Shown here piece after piece: positions 36,917 to 46,277 of a stretch of 64,000 bases of DNA. How positions within the stretch are numbered: position 1 is the stretch's first letter; each line of letters opens with the position of its first letter. The translations under genes were made by a program, and so were the position numbers. The notes under the pieces are model-generated. The model did no database searches and was not told where the DNA came from. It was given only the letters and a program-made list of their open reading frames with translations. Source of the DNA: Perlabentimonas sp041656735 (GTDB taxonomy: Bacteria; Bacteroidota; Bacteroidia; Bacteroidales; Tenuifilaceae); contig JBBACY010000002.1 of NCBI GenBank assembly GCA_041656735.1, forward strand, positions 1 through 64,000. Direction: 5' to 3'.

Positions 36917-38983
36917 ATGAGCGAACAAGAAACAATAGTAAAGCACAAAACAAGTAAAGAGGATAGAATTGGTTTCTCACAGCTCGCTGCCTACGGAGCA
37001 GGGGGAATTATTCCCATTGCACTTTTTAATGTGGCAGGTATACTTATTGGGTTAATGGGCAACATAAGCCTAGGCTTAAACGCCTTTTGGCTTGGAGTCA
37101 TTCTGATAATCCCACGCTTATGGGATGCCGTTTCCGACCCTATAATTGGTCATATCTCCGACAATACTCGAACTCGATGGGGGCGCCGACGCCCTTTCTT
37201 GCTAATTGGCGGTATCCTTGTTGCTGTATTCTTTGTGGCTATGTGGTGGATTCCGAAGGGAGATATGGTGCGACTATGGTTCCCTTCCGACGCTGGCTTT
37301 CAATGGTTTCAACTGTCGTATATCCTTTTTATGCTGCTCCTTTTTTATACCGCTTGCACCATATTCGAGATTCCTCATGGTGCATTGGGAATGGAAATGA
37401 CCACTGACTCGCACGAGCGAACAAGGCTTTTTAGCGCAAAAAGTTTTGTAGGTAACCTCTTTGCCATGAGCACACCCTGGCTTTTTGCCCTTGCCAGCAT
37501 GGAACTTTTTAAGGGGCCAGGAGGCAATGAAGCTGATGGGATGCGTTACGTTTCAATTATGGTTGCTGCCATTATTATCCCACTCTCCTTTTGGTGGACA
37601 TACAAACTTCGCGAACCTGGCTTTGTAAGGGTTTCGAAACAAGAAAAGACCCCCTTTTGGAAGGATATGAAAAACACGGCCAGCAATAAGAATTTTATCC
37701 TGCTAACATTAACCATTTTTACACTGGCAATGGGTTTCAACTTTGTAAACCTGTTGGGGTCATATATTCCTATATTCTATGTATTTGGTGGCGATAAAGT
37801 GGCAGGAGCCTACCTGCTTGGGATTAACGGAACCGTTTGGGCAATTACGGGATTATTGGCAGTCTTTCCTCTTAACTGGATAAGTCCAAAACTGGGAAAA
37901 AGAAACACCCTGGTTCTTGCCATAATCCTCATGTCGTTGGCACAGCTCTCAAAAATTGTGTGCTACAACCCATCGTATCCCTATCTAATTATTATCCCAA
38001 CAATTTTGCTTTCGGCGGGTATGCTTTTCTTCTTCACTCTTGGCTCTTCAATGGTTGGTGATATTTGCGATGAGGATGATTTAAAAACGGGTTATCGAAC
38101 CGAGGGGAGCTTTTATTCGGTATTCTGGTGGTTCATAAAAATGGGAACCGCACTTGCAAGTTTTGTTGCGGGAGCACTCATTGTTTTCACTATGTTTGAT
38201 CAAGTACAGGTTACTAAGGTTGACGATATCCAAGGAAGTATTAAGGAGATGCGCAGCAAGGTTCAATCCTGGCAAAACGAGAGCTCCTTAAGTTATAATA
38301 ATAGCGACACCTATAAATGGATTAGCTCGCAGCATTCCGATGCACTTGAGGAGTCAAAAGGTTATCTGGCTTACCTCAAAAAAGAGTCGGTGAAATGGGA
38401 AAAACTTGAAACAAAAAACCTTTCCCAGTTAAATGGAGAAAAGAGAACCATTTTGGCCAACGCAATGGTAACTACAGAAGCTACAGTAAAGGATTTAGAA
38501 AGGCTAAATCTCAATTTGTCTAGCCTAAAATTAAACGCCGATTCTTTGCAGGTAAACGACTTGGATAAAAACATCCTCACCTTAGCACTTCAAACAAAAC
38601 TAGTAAAGGCCAAGGTGTATGCTTTCGAATTACTTATGCATTTGCAAACCAGATCACTTGAAACTAAAAATAGCAAAGAGCACTACGATGAGCTAATCGC
38701 CAACATTGATTGGGTTAATAGCAAACTCGCCAACATTAATGCATCCGAATCTTTGCCTGATGTCGATCAGCATCTTAGCGAAATTGAAATCAAAATTGAA
38801 ACCCTTAAAAAACAAACGCCCTATACTCTACTGATGATGCGTATTGTGGAAATTGGATTGCCCTTACTGCTCTGTCTCTTTTCTCTTGTTTTTATTCTGA
38901 GGTACACCCTTAACGAAAAACGATCGCAGAAGGTTAAGGAGTTACTCAAACAAAGAAATTTGGAGCGCGACAACAAAAGTTAA
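36917..38983 (+). CDS. GPH-type sugar:cation symporter with long helical insertion
   Basis: A 688-residue inner-membrane protein of the glycoside-pentoside-hexuronide family (MelB-like, MFS fold). The hallmark WDAVSDPIIGHISDNTRTRWGRRRPFLLIG lies near residues 70-100 (given here by its key residues). Usual members have about 450-500 residues. Here residues about 425-634 between the eleventh and the last membrane segment form a soluble, Lys/Glu/Leu-rich helical insertion (for example KMRSKV- and LERLNLNLSSL-type heptads), after which IVEIGLPLLLCLFSLVFIL closes the bundle. It is probably the importer of sophoro-oligosaccharides into the cytoplasm, 11 bases upstream of the GH35 gene. Confidence 0.88.
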   Translation: MSEQETIVKHKTSKEDRIGFSQLAAYGAGGIIPIALFNVAGILIGLMGNISLGLNAFWLGVILIIPRLWDAVSDPIIGHISDNTRTRWGRRRPFLLIGGILVAVFFVAMWWIPKGDMVRLWFPSDAGFQWFQLSYILFMLLLFYTACTIFEIPHGALGMEMTTDSHERTRLFSAKSFVGNLFAMSTPWLFALASMELFKGPGGNEADGMRYVSIMVAAIIIPLSFWWTYKLREPGFVRVSKQEKTPFWKDMKNTASNKNFILLTLTIFTLAMGFNFVNLLGSYIPIFYVFGGDKVAGAYLLGINGTVWAITGLLAVFPLNWISPKLGKRNTLVLAIILMSLAQLSKIVCYNPSYPYLIIIPTILLSAGMLFFFTLGSSMVGDICDEDDLKTGYRTEGSFYSVFWWFIKMGTALASFVAGALIVFTMFDQVQVTKVDDIQGSIKEMRSKVQSWQNESSLSYNNSDTYKWISSQHSDALEESKGYLAYLKKESVKWEKLETKNLSQLNGEKRTILANAMVTTEATVKDLERLNLNLSSLKLNADSLQVNDLDKNILTLALQTKLVKAKVYAFELLMHLQTRSLETKNSKEHYDELIANIDWVNSKLANINASESLPDVDQHLSEIEIKIETLKKQTPYTLLMMRIVEIGLPLLLCLFSLVFILRYTLNEKRSQKVKELLKQRNLERDNKS

Positions 38984-38994
38984 AATAAAAATAT

Positions 38995-41427
38995 ATGTCA
39001 TTTACCGTACAAGAAGATTATTTCTACCTCAACAACCGTAAGGTATTTCTTAACTCTGGAGAGATTCACTACTTCAGAATTAAACGAGAACTTTGGGAAA
39101 AGCATATAGTTGCTGCAAAGGAGGCTGGCCTAAATACCATTAGCGCATACGTTCCCTGGGCTTGGCATGAAGCCAATGAGGGAGAATTTGATTTCGACGG
39201 AAAAACTTGCCCCGAAAAAGATTTGAACGGCTGGCTACAGCTATGCCAAAACCACGGATTGAAATGCATAGTAAAACCTGGTCCTTTTATCCTTGCCGAG
39301 TTTCGGGGTGCCGGCCTACCCAATTGGTTTGTGGAAAAGTACGAGGACAAGGTAAAGATGCGCAACAGCAAGGACGAAAAGGTAATGAGCGATGGGGTAA
39401 ATCTTTTCAGCCCTATCTATCTAGAAAAGGTTGGACTATGGTTTGATAACATTATGCCATTGATAAGTGGTCACCAACTCTCTGAGGGCGGCTCCATAAT
39501 TATGATGCAACTATGCAATGAGATAGGTGTTTTCTCGTGGTTGGCACATCAGGCAGATTATGGCTATGGGGTTAAAGAACGGTTTATATCCTACCTAAAA
39601 TCCAAGTACAAGTCAATTCAAGAAATCAACAAGCTTTGGGCCCAGAACTACAATAACTTTACCGACTTGGAACTTCCGCCCGATGGGCATACTCCCTACC
39701 AATCGAGTGGGGACAGGAGTCGCGACTACGAATGGCACTGTTTCTGGCGCACTTACTATGGCGACTACCTGCGTATGCTTTTCGAAATGGTTAGGGAAAG
39801 GGGCGTTACCGTTCCATTGTATCACAATCTCCCTGGATGGATTTATGGGCACGGTTTCGATTTTCCGCTTAACATAACTATGTATGAAGACCTTTACGGT
39901 GAAAAGAGCGACATAATTTTTGGCATTGATCATATCCCCGAGTTTGTTTCGTACCGAAATATGCACGATGATAGAGCAATTAACGACATCACCCGTGCAA
40001 TGCAGGGTAAGAAGCCTCTTTTTGCCGCCGAGTTTCAAAGTGGTTCACGTGAGTACCACGTAGTTCCAAATCCTAAAGAGATGGAACTATTCTACAAAGC
40101 CAGCATCGCAAACGGACTAACGGGATGGAACTACTATATGTTTTCGCAGGGTAAAAACCCAACTCGCAAGGGCTACTCTGGCGATACATTTTACTGGTTT
40201 ACCCCTTTAACAGCCGATGGTGAGCGCACTAGCGCTTTCCCCTTGGTTAAAAAGATGAGTAAAATCCTCAACACTACCGAGAGTCTTATCCTCAACGCCC
40301 AGCGAAAAGCTGAGGTGTGCGTCCTTTTCTACCCGCCTTACTACGCAACCGAGTTGGAAAGACCCGAGGAGGGTGCTAGCAATCTGCAATTTGTGCCTGC
40401 AACCATTCGCCGACCAGCATATTTCGATGGGCTAATTAAAGTGCTTCAGCTGTTAAATATCGATTACGATATGGCCGATTTAACCCAAACCAATGGCAAG
40501 GAATTAGGTAAATACAAACAAGTTTGGGTTTTTAGCACCGATGAGATGAATGCGAATGAGCAACAAACGGTTGTTGATTATGTAAAGTTAGGCGGAAATA
40601 CTGTTCTGTTTCCTAACCTTCCGTATAGGGAAATGAATCAAAATCCCTGCAATATTATCAGAAATGCACTACAAATTACTCCCACTGGTCACGAAATTAT
40701 TGATTCTCCGCTAATAGATATCCTTGGCTTTAGCGATGTTAAATGTGCAAATCCACAGATGGCTTATTCTGATGACTCGCTTGCCGATGCAGAAATAATT
40801 GCACGAACCCTAAAGGGCACAGCCTGTGGCTTTGAGAAAAGATTGGGCAAAGGCAAAGTTTTACACATCGGCACTTGGCTGGGTTTCGACACCGAAGGGC
40901 ACAAACCAGTTTACGAAGCAATACTGAACAGGCTTGGCGGTAAGCTGAGGCAAACAACAACCAGTAACAACAATATTGCCATCAGACAAAGATTTACCGA
41001 TGATAAAAAAGCCATCCTTTTTATTGGCAACTACTTCAACCAGGAGCAGCTAGGTAAGGTTCACTATACGCATCCTACAACGGGTGATTTAATCTCTATT
41101 CCTATCTCTGGAGATGAAATGCTGTGGCCAGCGCTTTATGCTGTTTTAAGTCCTATTTGTATGAACCTTGTAAAGGGGATTAGTATTCTTCACTCCACTT
41201 CCGATATACTTGAAGTTGATGTAGCCAAGAATCAGGTAAAACTAACCTTACAGGGCGATCGCGACCTTAAAGGGGAAATGGTGTTTGAAGGAGATAATAT
41301 TTCTCAAATAAAATCAGTATTAATTGATGATGTGAGCGTTTCGCTTCACTACGCTTCTAGCCGACTTACTGTGAATTACAACCATATTCACAATCAAGAA
41401 TTAACGTTAACGCTTAAAATTGGGTAA
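38995..41427 (+). CDS. GH35-family enzyme, candidate 1,2-beta-oligoglucan glucosyltransferase
   Basis: An 810-residue cytoplasmic protein without a signal peptide. The N-terminal (beta/alpha)8 barrel is GH35-like: FLNSGEIHYFRIKRELWEKH, PGPFILAEFRGAGLPNW, acid/base Glu176 in MQLCNEIG and nucleophile Glu346 in FAAEFQSGS. Classic GH35 enzymes are beta-galactosidases. However, a GH35 enzyme from Ignavibacterium album, encoded near a beta-1,2-oligoglucan phosphorylase homologue, is a 1,2-beta-oligoglucan glucosyltransferase. This gene directly abuts a GH94 phosphorylase gene (TAAATG junction), so the transglycosylase role is the better guess: it would redistribute glucosyl units so that short oligosaccharides become phosphorylase substrates. 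Confidence 0.8.
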   Translation: MSFTVQEDYFYLNNRKVFLNSGEIHYFRIKRELWEKHIVAAKEAGLNTISAYVPWAWHEANEGEFDFDGKTCPEKDLNGWLQLCQNHGLKCIVKPGPFILAEFRGAGLPNWFVEKYEDKVKMRNSKDEKVMSDGVNLFSPIYLEKVGLWFDNIMPLISGHQLSEGGSIIMMQLCNEIGVFSWLAHQADYGYGVKERFISYLKSKYKSIQEINKLWAQNYNNFTDLELPPDGHTPYQSSGDRSRDYEWHCFWRTYYGDYLRMLFEMVRERGVTVPLYHNLPGWIYGHGFDFPLNITMYEDLYGEKSDIIFGIDHIPEFVSYRNMHDDRAINDITRAMQGKKPLFAAEFQSGSREYHVVPNPKEMELFYKASIANGLTGWNYYMFSQGKNPTRKGYSGDTFYWFTPLTADGERTSAFPLVKKMSKILNTTESLILNAQRKAEVCVLFYPPYYATELERPEEGASNLQFVPATIRRPAYFDGLIKVLQLLNIDYDMADLTQTNGKELGKYKQVWVFSTDEMNANEQQTVVDYVKLGGNTVLFPNLPYREMNQNPCNIIRNALQITPTGHEIIDSPLIDILGFSDVKCANPQMAYSDDSLADAEIIARTLKGTACGFEKRLGKGKVLHIGTWLGFDTEGHKPVYEAILNRLGGKLRQTTTSNNNIAIRQRFTDDKKAILFIGNYFNQEQLGKVHYTHPTTGDLISIPISGDEMLWPALYAVLSPICMNLVKGISILHSTSDILEVDVAKNQVKLTLQGDRDLKGEMVFEGDNISQIKSVLIDDVSVSLHYASSRLTVNYNHIHNQELTLTLKIG

Positions 41428-44400
41428 ATGAATATTCAGAATTCCATAGGGTTATCCATAAATTTTTTAAACAGTGGACTAATTAGAAGTGTTGAGGCTG
41501 CCCCCATTAGGATTAGCGCCAAAGCTGCTTCGGTATTCTCACAATTTGGTGCAAATATCTACCTAAGAAAAAAATCTTCAACAATCGATTTTACAGCGCT
41601 TACGGGTCCTCAAAGCAATAGTAAGTTTATAATAAAAGACGATAAGTATTTTGCAAAGGGTGAATGGTCCGGACTTCAATATACCTGTACATTAAATCTG
41701 TCGCCAACAAGTTTTAGCTGGCAATGGAGCATTGAGATACTCAATAATTCCGATGAGGAGGTTGAACTCGACCTAATTTATGTTCAAGATGTTGGACTAA
41801 AGACCCTGAGTAACGACTTGGTAAACGAATACTATATTAGTCAGTACATTGAAAGGCTTACTCTTAATCACAATAACTACGGCCCGGTTGTTGTTTGCCG
41901 CCAAAACCTGAAAGAGTCCAATGCTCATCCCTGGCTTATTATTGCTTGCCCCAACGGGGCAAAAAGTGCCAGCACCGATGGAATGCAATTCTACGGAAAA
42001 ACATTTCGTGAAACTGATATCCCTGAAGGGTTGCTGGTCAATAAGCTTGGCGGAGAGTATGCAGGAGAATCATCGATAGTTGCCATTCAGCAAAAACCCT
42101 TCAGATTAGGTTCGGGATGCAAACATCAAAGTAGTTTTATTGCCAGCTACACGCCAAATCACACCGAGGCAACCTCAACAGACGATTTAAAAACCCTTCC
42201 CCAAATCTTTTCTGAGTTTGAAGGCAATCAACCCAAAATTAATCCAAACCAGAACTGGATAAGTCCTACAAAAAATCTTTTCAATGCATCCAAATTTTTA
42301 CCCGTGGATGATTTAAACGATAAGGAAATAGTTCAATTCTTTGGCACAGAACGGCGTCACCCAGAAAAATCCAATAACAACCTACTCTCCTTCTTTAGCA
42401 ACAATAATCATATTGTATTGCGCAAAAAGGAAGTGTTGGTCGACCGCCCGCACGGTCACATTATGCAGGCAAACCTAAGCCTAACGCCCAGCGAGAGCAT
42501 AATGTCAACCAATGCCTTTGCATACGGTGTTTTCAATTCGCACTTAACCCAGGGAAACACCAATTTCAACGTCTTCCTGTCGGTGTGCTCCAGCCAGTTT
42601 AACACGGCAACCGAAACGGGGCAGCGTATTTTTGTATATATAGAAGGTCAATACTATCTACTTGGAGTGCCATCAGCATTTGAAATGGGGCTTAACCATT
42701 GCCGTTGGATATATAAATCTGGCGACCATATTTTTCAGATTCGCACGTGGACATCACCAACATCACCGCAGGTTAATATGGATTTTAGGGTGCTTAACGG
42801 GGTTGAAACGGACATACTTATTACCCACCATTTCGATGAGTTAAACGACTGGCATATTAAACCGAGCTCTTCATCAAGTGAATTTATTGCAAAGCCAATG
42901 GCTGATAGTGTGATTGCCGAAAAGTTCCCCAATGCCCAATTCAGAGTTGCCGTCCAAAGCAAAAAAGCCAATTTTAAGCCCCATAACGATAATGAGCAAA
43001 ATGGGCTCTTCACCCTCGAGGTTAAAAAAACCTCCGAATTTTGTATGAGTTTTGTTGGCGAGGTGTGTGCACCTGCTAATCTTACCGCAATTAGCAATCC
43101 CGATAAACAGTGGCAATCCGATTGTAAAGAGTCACTTTTACTATGGAAAAACCTTAGCCTAAACCTCGATTTACAAGGCAAGCAAGATGACGTGGCAGCC
43201 ATTCGAGAAATTATTCCCTGGTTTGGGCTAAATGCGCTTATCCACTACCTAACACCCTACGGACTTGAACAGTTTGGCGGCGCAGCCTGGGGCACTCGTG
43301 ATGTTTCACAAGGTCCCATCGATCTTCTCCTAAATCTGGGTAAATATGCCGAAACCAAGGAAATACTGAAAATCATCTTTTCAAATCAGAACCCCGACGG
43401 AGGTTGGCCACAGTGGTGGATGTTCGATAGTTACACCAATATTCGAGCAAATGAAGCCCACGGCGATATTGCCTATTGGTGTTTACTAGGGCTTTGCAGC
43501 TATATTAAAACTTCAGGCGATTTTGATATTCTAAACGAGAAACTTCCCTACTTCTCCAAGGAGAATAAATCATCCTCAGAAAAAACTCCCCTTGCTGAAC
43601 ACGTTGACAGGTTAATTAAAATGGTTGTTGAATCGTTTATACCCGGAACAGCATTAGTCCCATTTGGTGGAGGCGATTGGAACGATTCGCTTCAGCCTGT
43701 TAACGAGGAGTTGGCACATAAAATGATTTCGAGTTGGACAGTGGAGATGAACTATCAAGCATTTATGCAAGTTCAACAAGTTTATGCGTTAACTAAAAAA
43801 GCAGAAAAGGCTAAAGATTTAAAGGATATCTGCAACAGAATAAAATCCGATTTCAATAAGCATCTAATTAAAAATGGTGTGGTAGCTGGGTACGGCATAG
43901 TAGAGAGTGGAGGTTCCATAAGCGTACTTTTGCATCCAAGCGATAAAAAAACCAACATTAGCTACAGCGTTTTACCAATGAACCGTGGTATTATTAGTGG
44001 CATATTCAACAAGGAGCAGGCAAATGCTCATCAAGATTTGGTGGAAAAACACCTGAAAGGACCCGATGGGGTTCGGCTAATGGATCGTCCTATTAAATAC
44101 AAGGGTGGAGTCCCGGAAATCTTTCAGAGGGCTGAGACTAGCACTTTTTTTGGTCGCGAAATAGGATTAATGTATGTGCACGAGCACATTCGCTATGCCG
44201 AATCGCTTGCCATTATGGGGAAAGCCGAGGCATTTGTTAAAGCACTCCGACAGGCAATTCCCGTTGACTATAATACTATCGTTCCCTGCGGCGATGCTAG
44301 GCAATCGAATTGCTACTACAGCAGCTCCGATGTGGTTTTCAAAAGCCGATACGATGCCGATGAACGATACAGTGAGCTAAAAAAAGGCAATCTTACCGTT

Positions 44401-44748
44401 AAAGGAGGTTGGCGGGTTTACTCCAGTGGCCCAGGAATTTATATTGGACTTATTATTTCGAGACTGCTTGGTTTACGAGTTGAATTAGATAGTATAGTTA
44501 TTGACCCGGTAATGCCAAAATCGTTTGATGACTTTACAGCCCAAATAAACTTCCTTGGCAAAAATTTAAAGCTAACCTACAACGTAAAAGGAAACGGGTA
44601 TGGACCAAGTTCAATATTAATTAACGGCAAAAATATCAAGTTCGAAATAGAGGATAACCAGTATAGGCAAGGCGGGGCAACTATCTCTAAAGATGTTTTT
44701 GTAAATCAGCTAAATAGAAGTTCAAATGAGATAGCAATAAGCATTTAA
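41428..44748 (+). CDS. GH94 1,2-beta-oligoglucan phosphorylase (SOGP-type)
   Basis: A 1106-residue cytoplasmic enzyme. It has the GH94 plan: beta-sandwich domains (to about 590), then an (alpha/alpha)6 barrel with AAWGTRDVSQGPIDLLL, NPDGGWPQWWMFD and the catalytic GGGDWNDSLQPV (general-acid candidate Asp753 in the WND triplet), and a C-terminal beta domain. The total length matches 1,2-beta-oligoglucan phosphorylases and is longer than cellobiose phosphorylases (about 800). The reaction is phosphorolysis of sophoro-oligosaccharides to glucose 1-phosphate and a shortened chain. Start codon directly follows the GH35 stop, implying translational coupling. Confidence 0.88.
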   Translation: MNIQNSIGLSINFLNSGLIRSVEAAPIRISAKAASVFSQFGANIYLRKKSSTIDFTALTGPQSNSKFIIKDDKYFAKGEWSGLQYTCTLNLSPTSFSWQWSIEILNNSDEEVELDLIYVQDVGLKTLSNDLVNEYYISQYIERLTLNHNNYGPVVVCRQNLKESNAHPWLIIACPNGAKSASTDGMQFYGKTFRETDIPEGLLVNKLGGEYAGESSIVAIQQKPFRLGSGCKHQSSFIASYTPNHTEATSTDDLKTLPQIFSEFEGNQPKINPNQNWISPTKNLFNASKFLPVDDLNDKEIVQFFGTERRHPEKSNNNLLSFFSNNNHIVLRKKEVLVDRPHGHIMQANLSLTPSESIMSTNAFAYGVFNSHLTQGNTNFNVFLSVCSSQFNTATETGQRIFVYIEGQYYLLGVPSAFEMGLNHCRWIYKSGDHIFQIRTWTSPTSPQVNMDFRVLNGVETDILITHHFDELNDWHIKPSSSSSEFIAKPMADSVIAEKFPNAQFRVAVQSKKANFKPHNDNEQNGLFTLEVKKTSEFCMSFVGEVCAPANLTAISNPDKQWQSDCKESLLLWKNLSLNLDLQGKQDDVAAIREIIPWFGLNALIHYLTPYGLEQFGGAAWGTRDVSQGPIDLLLNLGKYAETKEILKIIFSNQNPDGGWPQWWMFDSYTNIRANEAHGDIAYWCLLGLCSYIKTSGDFDILNEKLPYFSKENKSSSEKTPLAEHVDRLIKMVVESFIPGTALVPFGGGDWNDSLQPVNEELAHKMISSWTVEMNYQAFMQVQQVYALTKKAEKAKDLKDICNRIKSDFNKHLIKNGVVAGYGIVESGGSISVLLHPSDKKTNISYSVLPMNRGIISGIFNKEQANAHQDLVEKHLKGPDGVRLMDRPIKYKGGVPEIFQRAETSTFFGREIGLMYVHEHIRYAESLAIMGKAEAFVKALRQAIPVDYNTIVPCGDARQSNCYYSSSDVVFKSRYDADERYSELKKGNLTVKGGWRVYSSGPGIYIGLIISRLLGLRVELDSIVIDPVMPKSFDDFTAQINFLGKNLKLTYNVKGNGYGPSSILINGKNIKFEIEDNQYRQGGATISKDVFVNQLNRSSNEIAISI

Positions 44749-44804
44749 CAATTGATGTATGCTTAAATCAGTCCATTAGTTTACAACTAAAAACTCGTTT
44801 CAAT

Positions 44805-45458
44805 ATGATTAAAAAAATTTATGCCATACTCTTACTTTCCCTGATTACTATTGCAGGGCTCGGTCAGCCTTTTATCAACGATATTAATCGTTTCAAGGAG
44901 ATTGATAAGGAAACCTCTCCTCCCCAAAACGCCACGCTCTTCATTGGCAGTTCCTCCTTTACTATGTGGTACGATGTTCAGGAGCAATTTCCAGAACACA
45001 CCATTATCAACAGGGCTTTTGGTGGATCTACCCTTGAGGATCAGATTAGTTACTTTGAGGATGTGGTTCTGCCCTACAACCCCAAACAAATAGTAATTTA
45101 TTGTGGCGAGAATGATTTTGCATCTAGTGACACCATTTCTGTTAAACTTGTAATTCAACGTTTTGAGGAACTTTACCGTCTAATCAAAATCAACCTACCC
45201 GGGGTAAAAGTCTCATACGTTTCTATGAAACCAAGCCCATCACGATGGCACCTAGCCAAAAAATTTATGTCAGGCAACGAAGCTATTAAAGAGTTGCTGG
45301 AATCGAAACCCAACACCAGCTATATTAGCGTTTGGAATGAAATGCTCAATAATTCCCAATTGCCCGACTCAACCATTTTCCTTGATGATATGCTCCACAT
45401 GAACGCAAAGGGATACAAAATATGGCAGCAGGTAATTCAGCCCCATCTCATACGTTAA
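44805..45458 (+). CDS. SGNH/GDSL-family hydrolase, secreted
   Basis: A 217-residue protein with a Sec signal (MIKKIYAILLLSLITIAGLG). The SGNH blocks are visible: FIGSSSFTMW (block I Ser), NRAFGGST (block II Gly), YCGENDF (block III Asn) and DDMLHMNAKGY (block V Asp/His). These are esterases or lipases of small acyl groups. As the last gene of the PUL2 run, before a bidirectional terminator, it may remove acyl substituents (for example succinyl groups known on natural beta-1,2-glucans) so that the glucanases can act; this is inferred from context only. Confidence 0.82.
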   Translation: MIKKIYAILLLSLITIAGLGQPFINDINRFKEIDKETSPPQNATLFIGSSSFTMWYDVQEQFPEHTIINRAFGGSTLEDQISYFEDVVLPYNPKQIVIYCGENDFASSDTISVKLVIQRFEELYRLIKINLPGVKVSYVSMKPSPSRWHLAKKFMSGNEAIKELLESKPNTSYISVWNEMLNNSQLPDSTIFLDDMLHMNAKGYKIWQQVIQPHLIR

Positions 45459-45677
45459 CGAGAATACCTTACGCTCGGCTTGTGCGACAACCAAAATTTG
45501 ACCTGAGTACATCACTATTGCCCCAATTAATATCAAAATACAGTTTGCATAGTATTGAATCCCTCGCCATTCTCAACACTACATACTTTAAGCAAACTCT
45601 GTATACAAAAAAGAGCACAACACTGCAATACTCTAAAACCATTGCCTTTGACAAAAACTATTTTGAGAATAAAGAAT

Positions 45678-45701
45678 AAAGGCTGGCAAATGCCAGCCTT
45701 T
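45678..45701. terminator. Bidirectional terminator between PUL2 and 45735-46277
   Basis: A perfect 11-bp inverted repeat (45678-45688 with 45691-45701, two-base loop) with A residues on one side and T residues on the other. It lies between the convergent SGNH gene and the outer membrane protein gene, closing PUL2. Confidence 0.8.
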
Positions 45702-45734
45702 ACTATTCTATTCTATCTGTATCGCTAAATTCTA

Positions 45735-46277
45735 CTAAAAGGCAAAACCTATTGCAAAGCCCACACGGGTACCAAAGCCATCAAAAATTTCTGTGCTAAA
45801 TGAATCCTCATCACCAGGATCTACATCAATCTTACCAGAGCCATAATGTCCGCCAAAGAAAAGATCCATGGTAAAGCCTGACCCGGTAATCCACTGACGA
45901 CCAACAGCAAAACCACCACCAATATTAGAATAAGTTGCCTTATCGTCATCATTTTTTAGCCCAAAGTTTTGATAACGTACATAGGGTGCTAAATAAAATC
46001 CATCAATTGCATCTTTTTTAGGATAAAATCGCACTTCGGGTGTTAAAATTAAACCAGAAAATCTTGTGTCTTTTGTACCAAAGTTTAAATAAGCAACACC
46101 TAATTGTCCTGATACATTTTCAGTAAATTTTCTTTCATAAAACACTGATCCAGTTCCAACAATTAGACTTAGCGTATTGACTTTAAAAACATTTTTCTCC
46201 TCAGAAACCTTTGACTCCTGAGAAAAAGTAGGGATTGCAAATAAGCCAACTAGGGCTAGAATAATAATGTTTTTCAT
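45735..46277 (-). CDS. Outer membrane beta-barrel protein (DUF3575-like)
   Basis: A 180-residue protein with a Sec signal (MKNIIILALVGLFAIPTFS), then alternating amphipathic strands rich in Gly, Tyr and Phe (VFYERKFTENVSGQLGVAYL, YLAPYVRYQNFG) and a terminal aromatic residue (GFAIGFAF), as in small outer membrane barrels of about eight strands. Function unknown. It stands alone, convergent with PUL2. Confidence 0.75.
   Translation of the reverse strand: MKNIIILALVGLFAIPTFSQESKVSEEKNVFKVNTLSLIVGTGSVFYERKFTENVSGQLGVAYLNFGTKDTRFSGLILTPEVRFYPKKDAIDGFYLAPYVRYQNFGLKNDDDKATYSNIGGGFAVGRQWITGSGFTMDLFFGGHYGSGKIDVDPGDEDSFSTEIFDGFGTRVGFAIGFAF

Noticed and set aside
38995..41427. Calling this protein a plain beta-galactosidase
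   Set aside because: GH35 includes beta-galactosidases, but the gene is coupled to a 1,2-beta-oligoglucan phosphorylase and lies in a beta-1,2-glucan locus with no galactose genes.
41428..44748. Cellobiose or cellodextrin phosphorylase
   Set aside because: These GH94 enzymes are about 800 residues. This one is 1106, and the locus contains GH144 beta-1,2-glucanases and no cellulases.
45422..45679. Open frame of 85 residues overlapping the end of the SGNH gene
   Set aside because: Its first part overlaps the SGNH gene in another frame, it runs into the terminator and has no recognisable domain.
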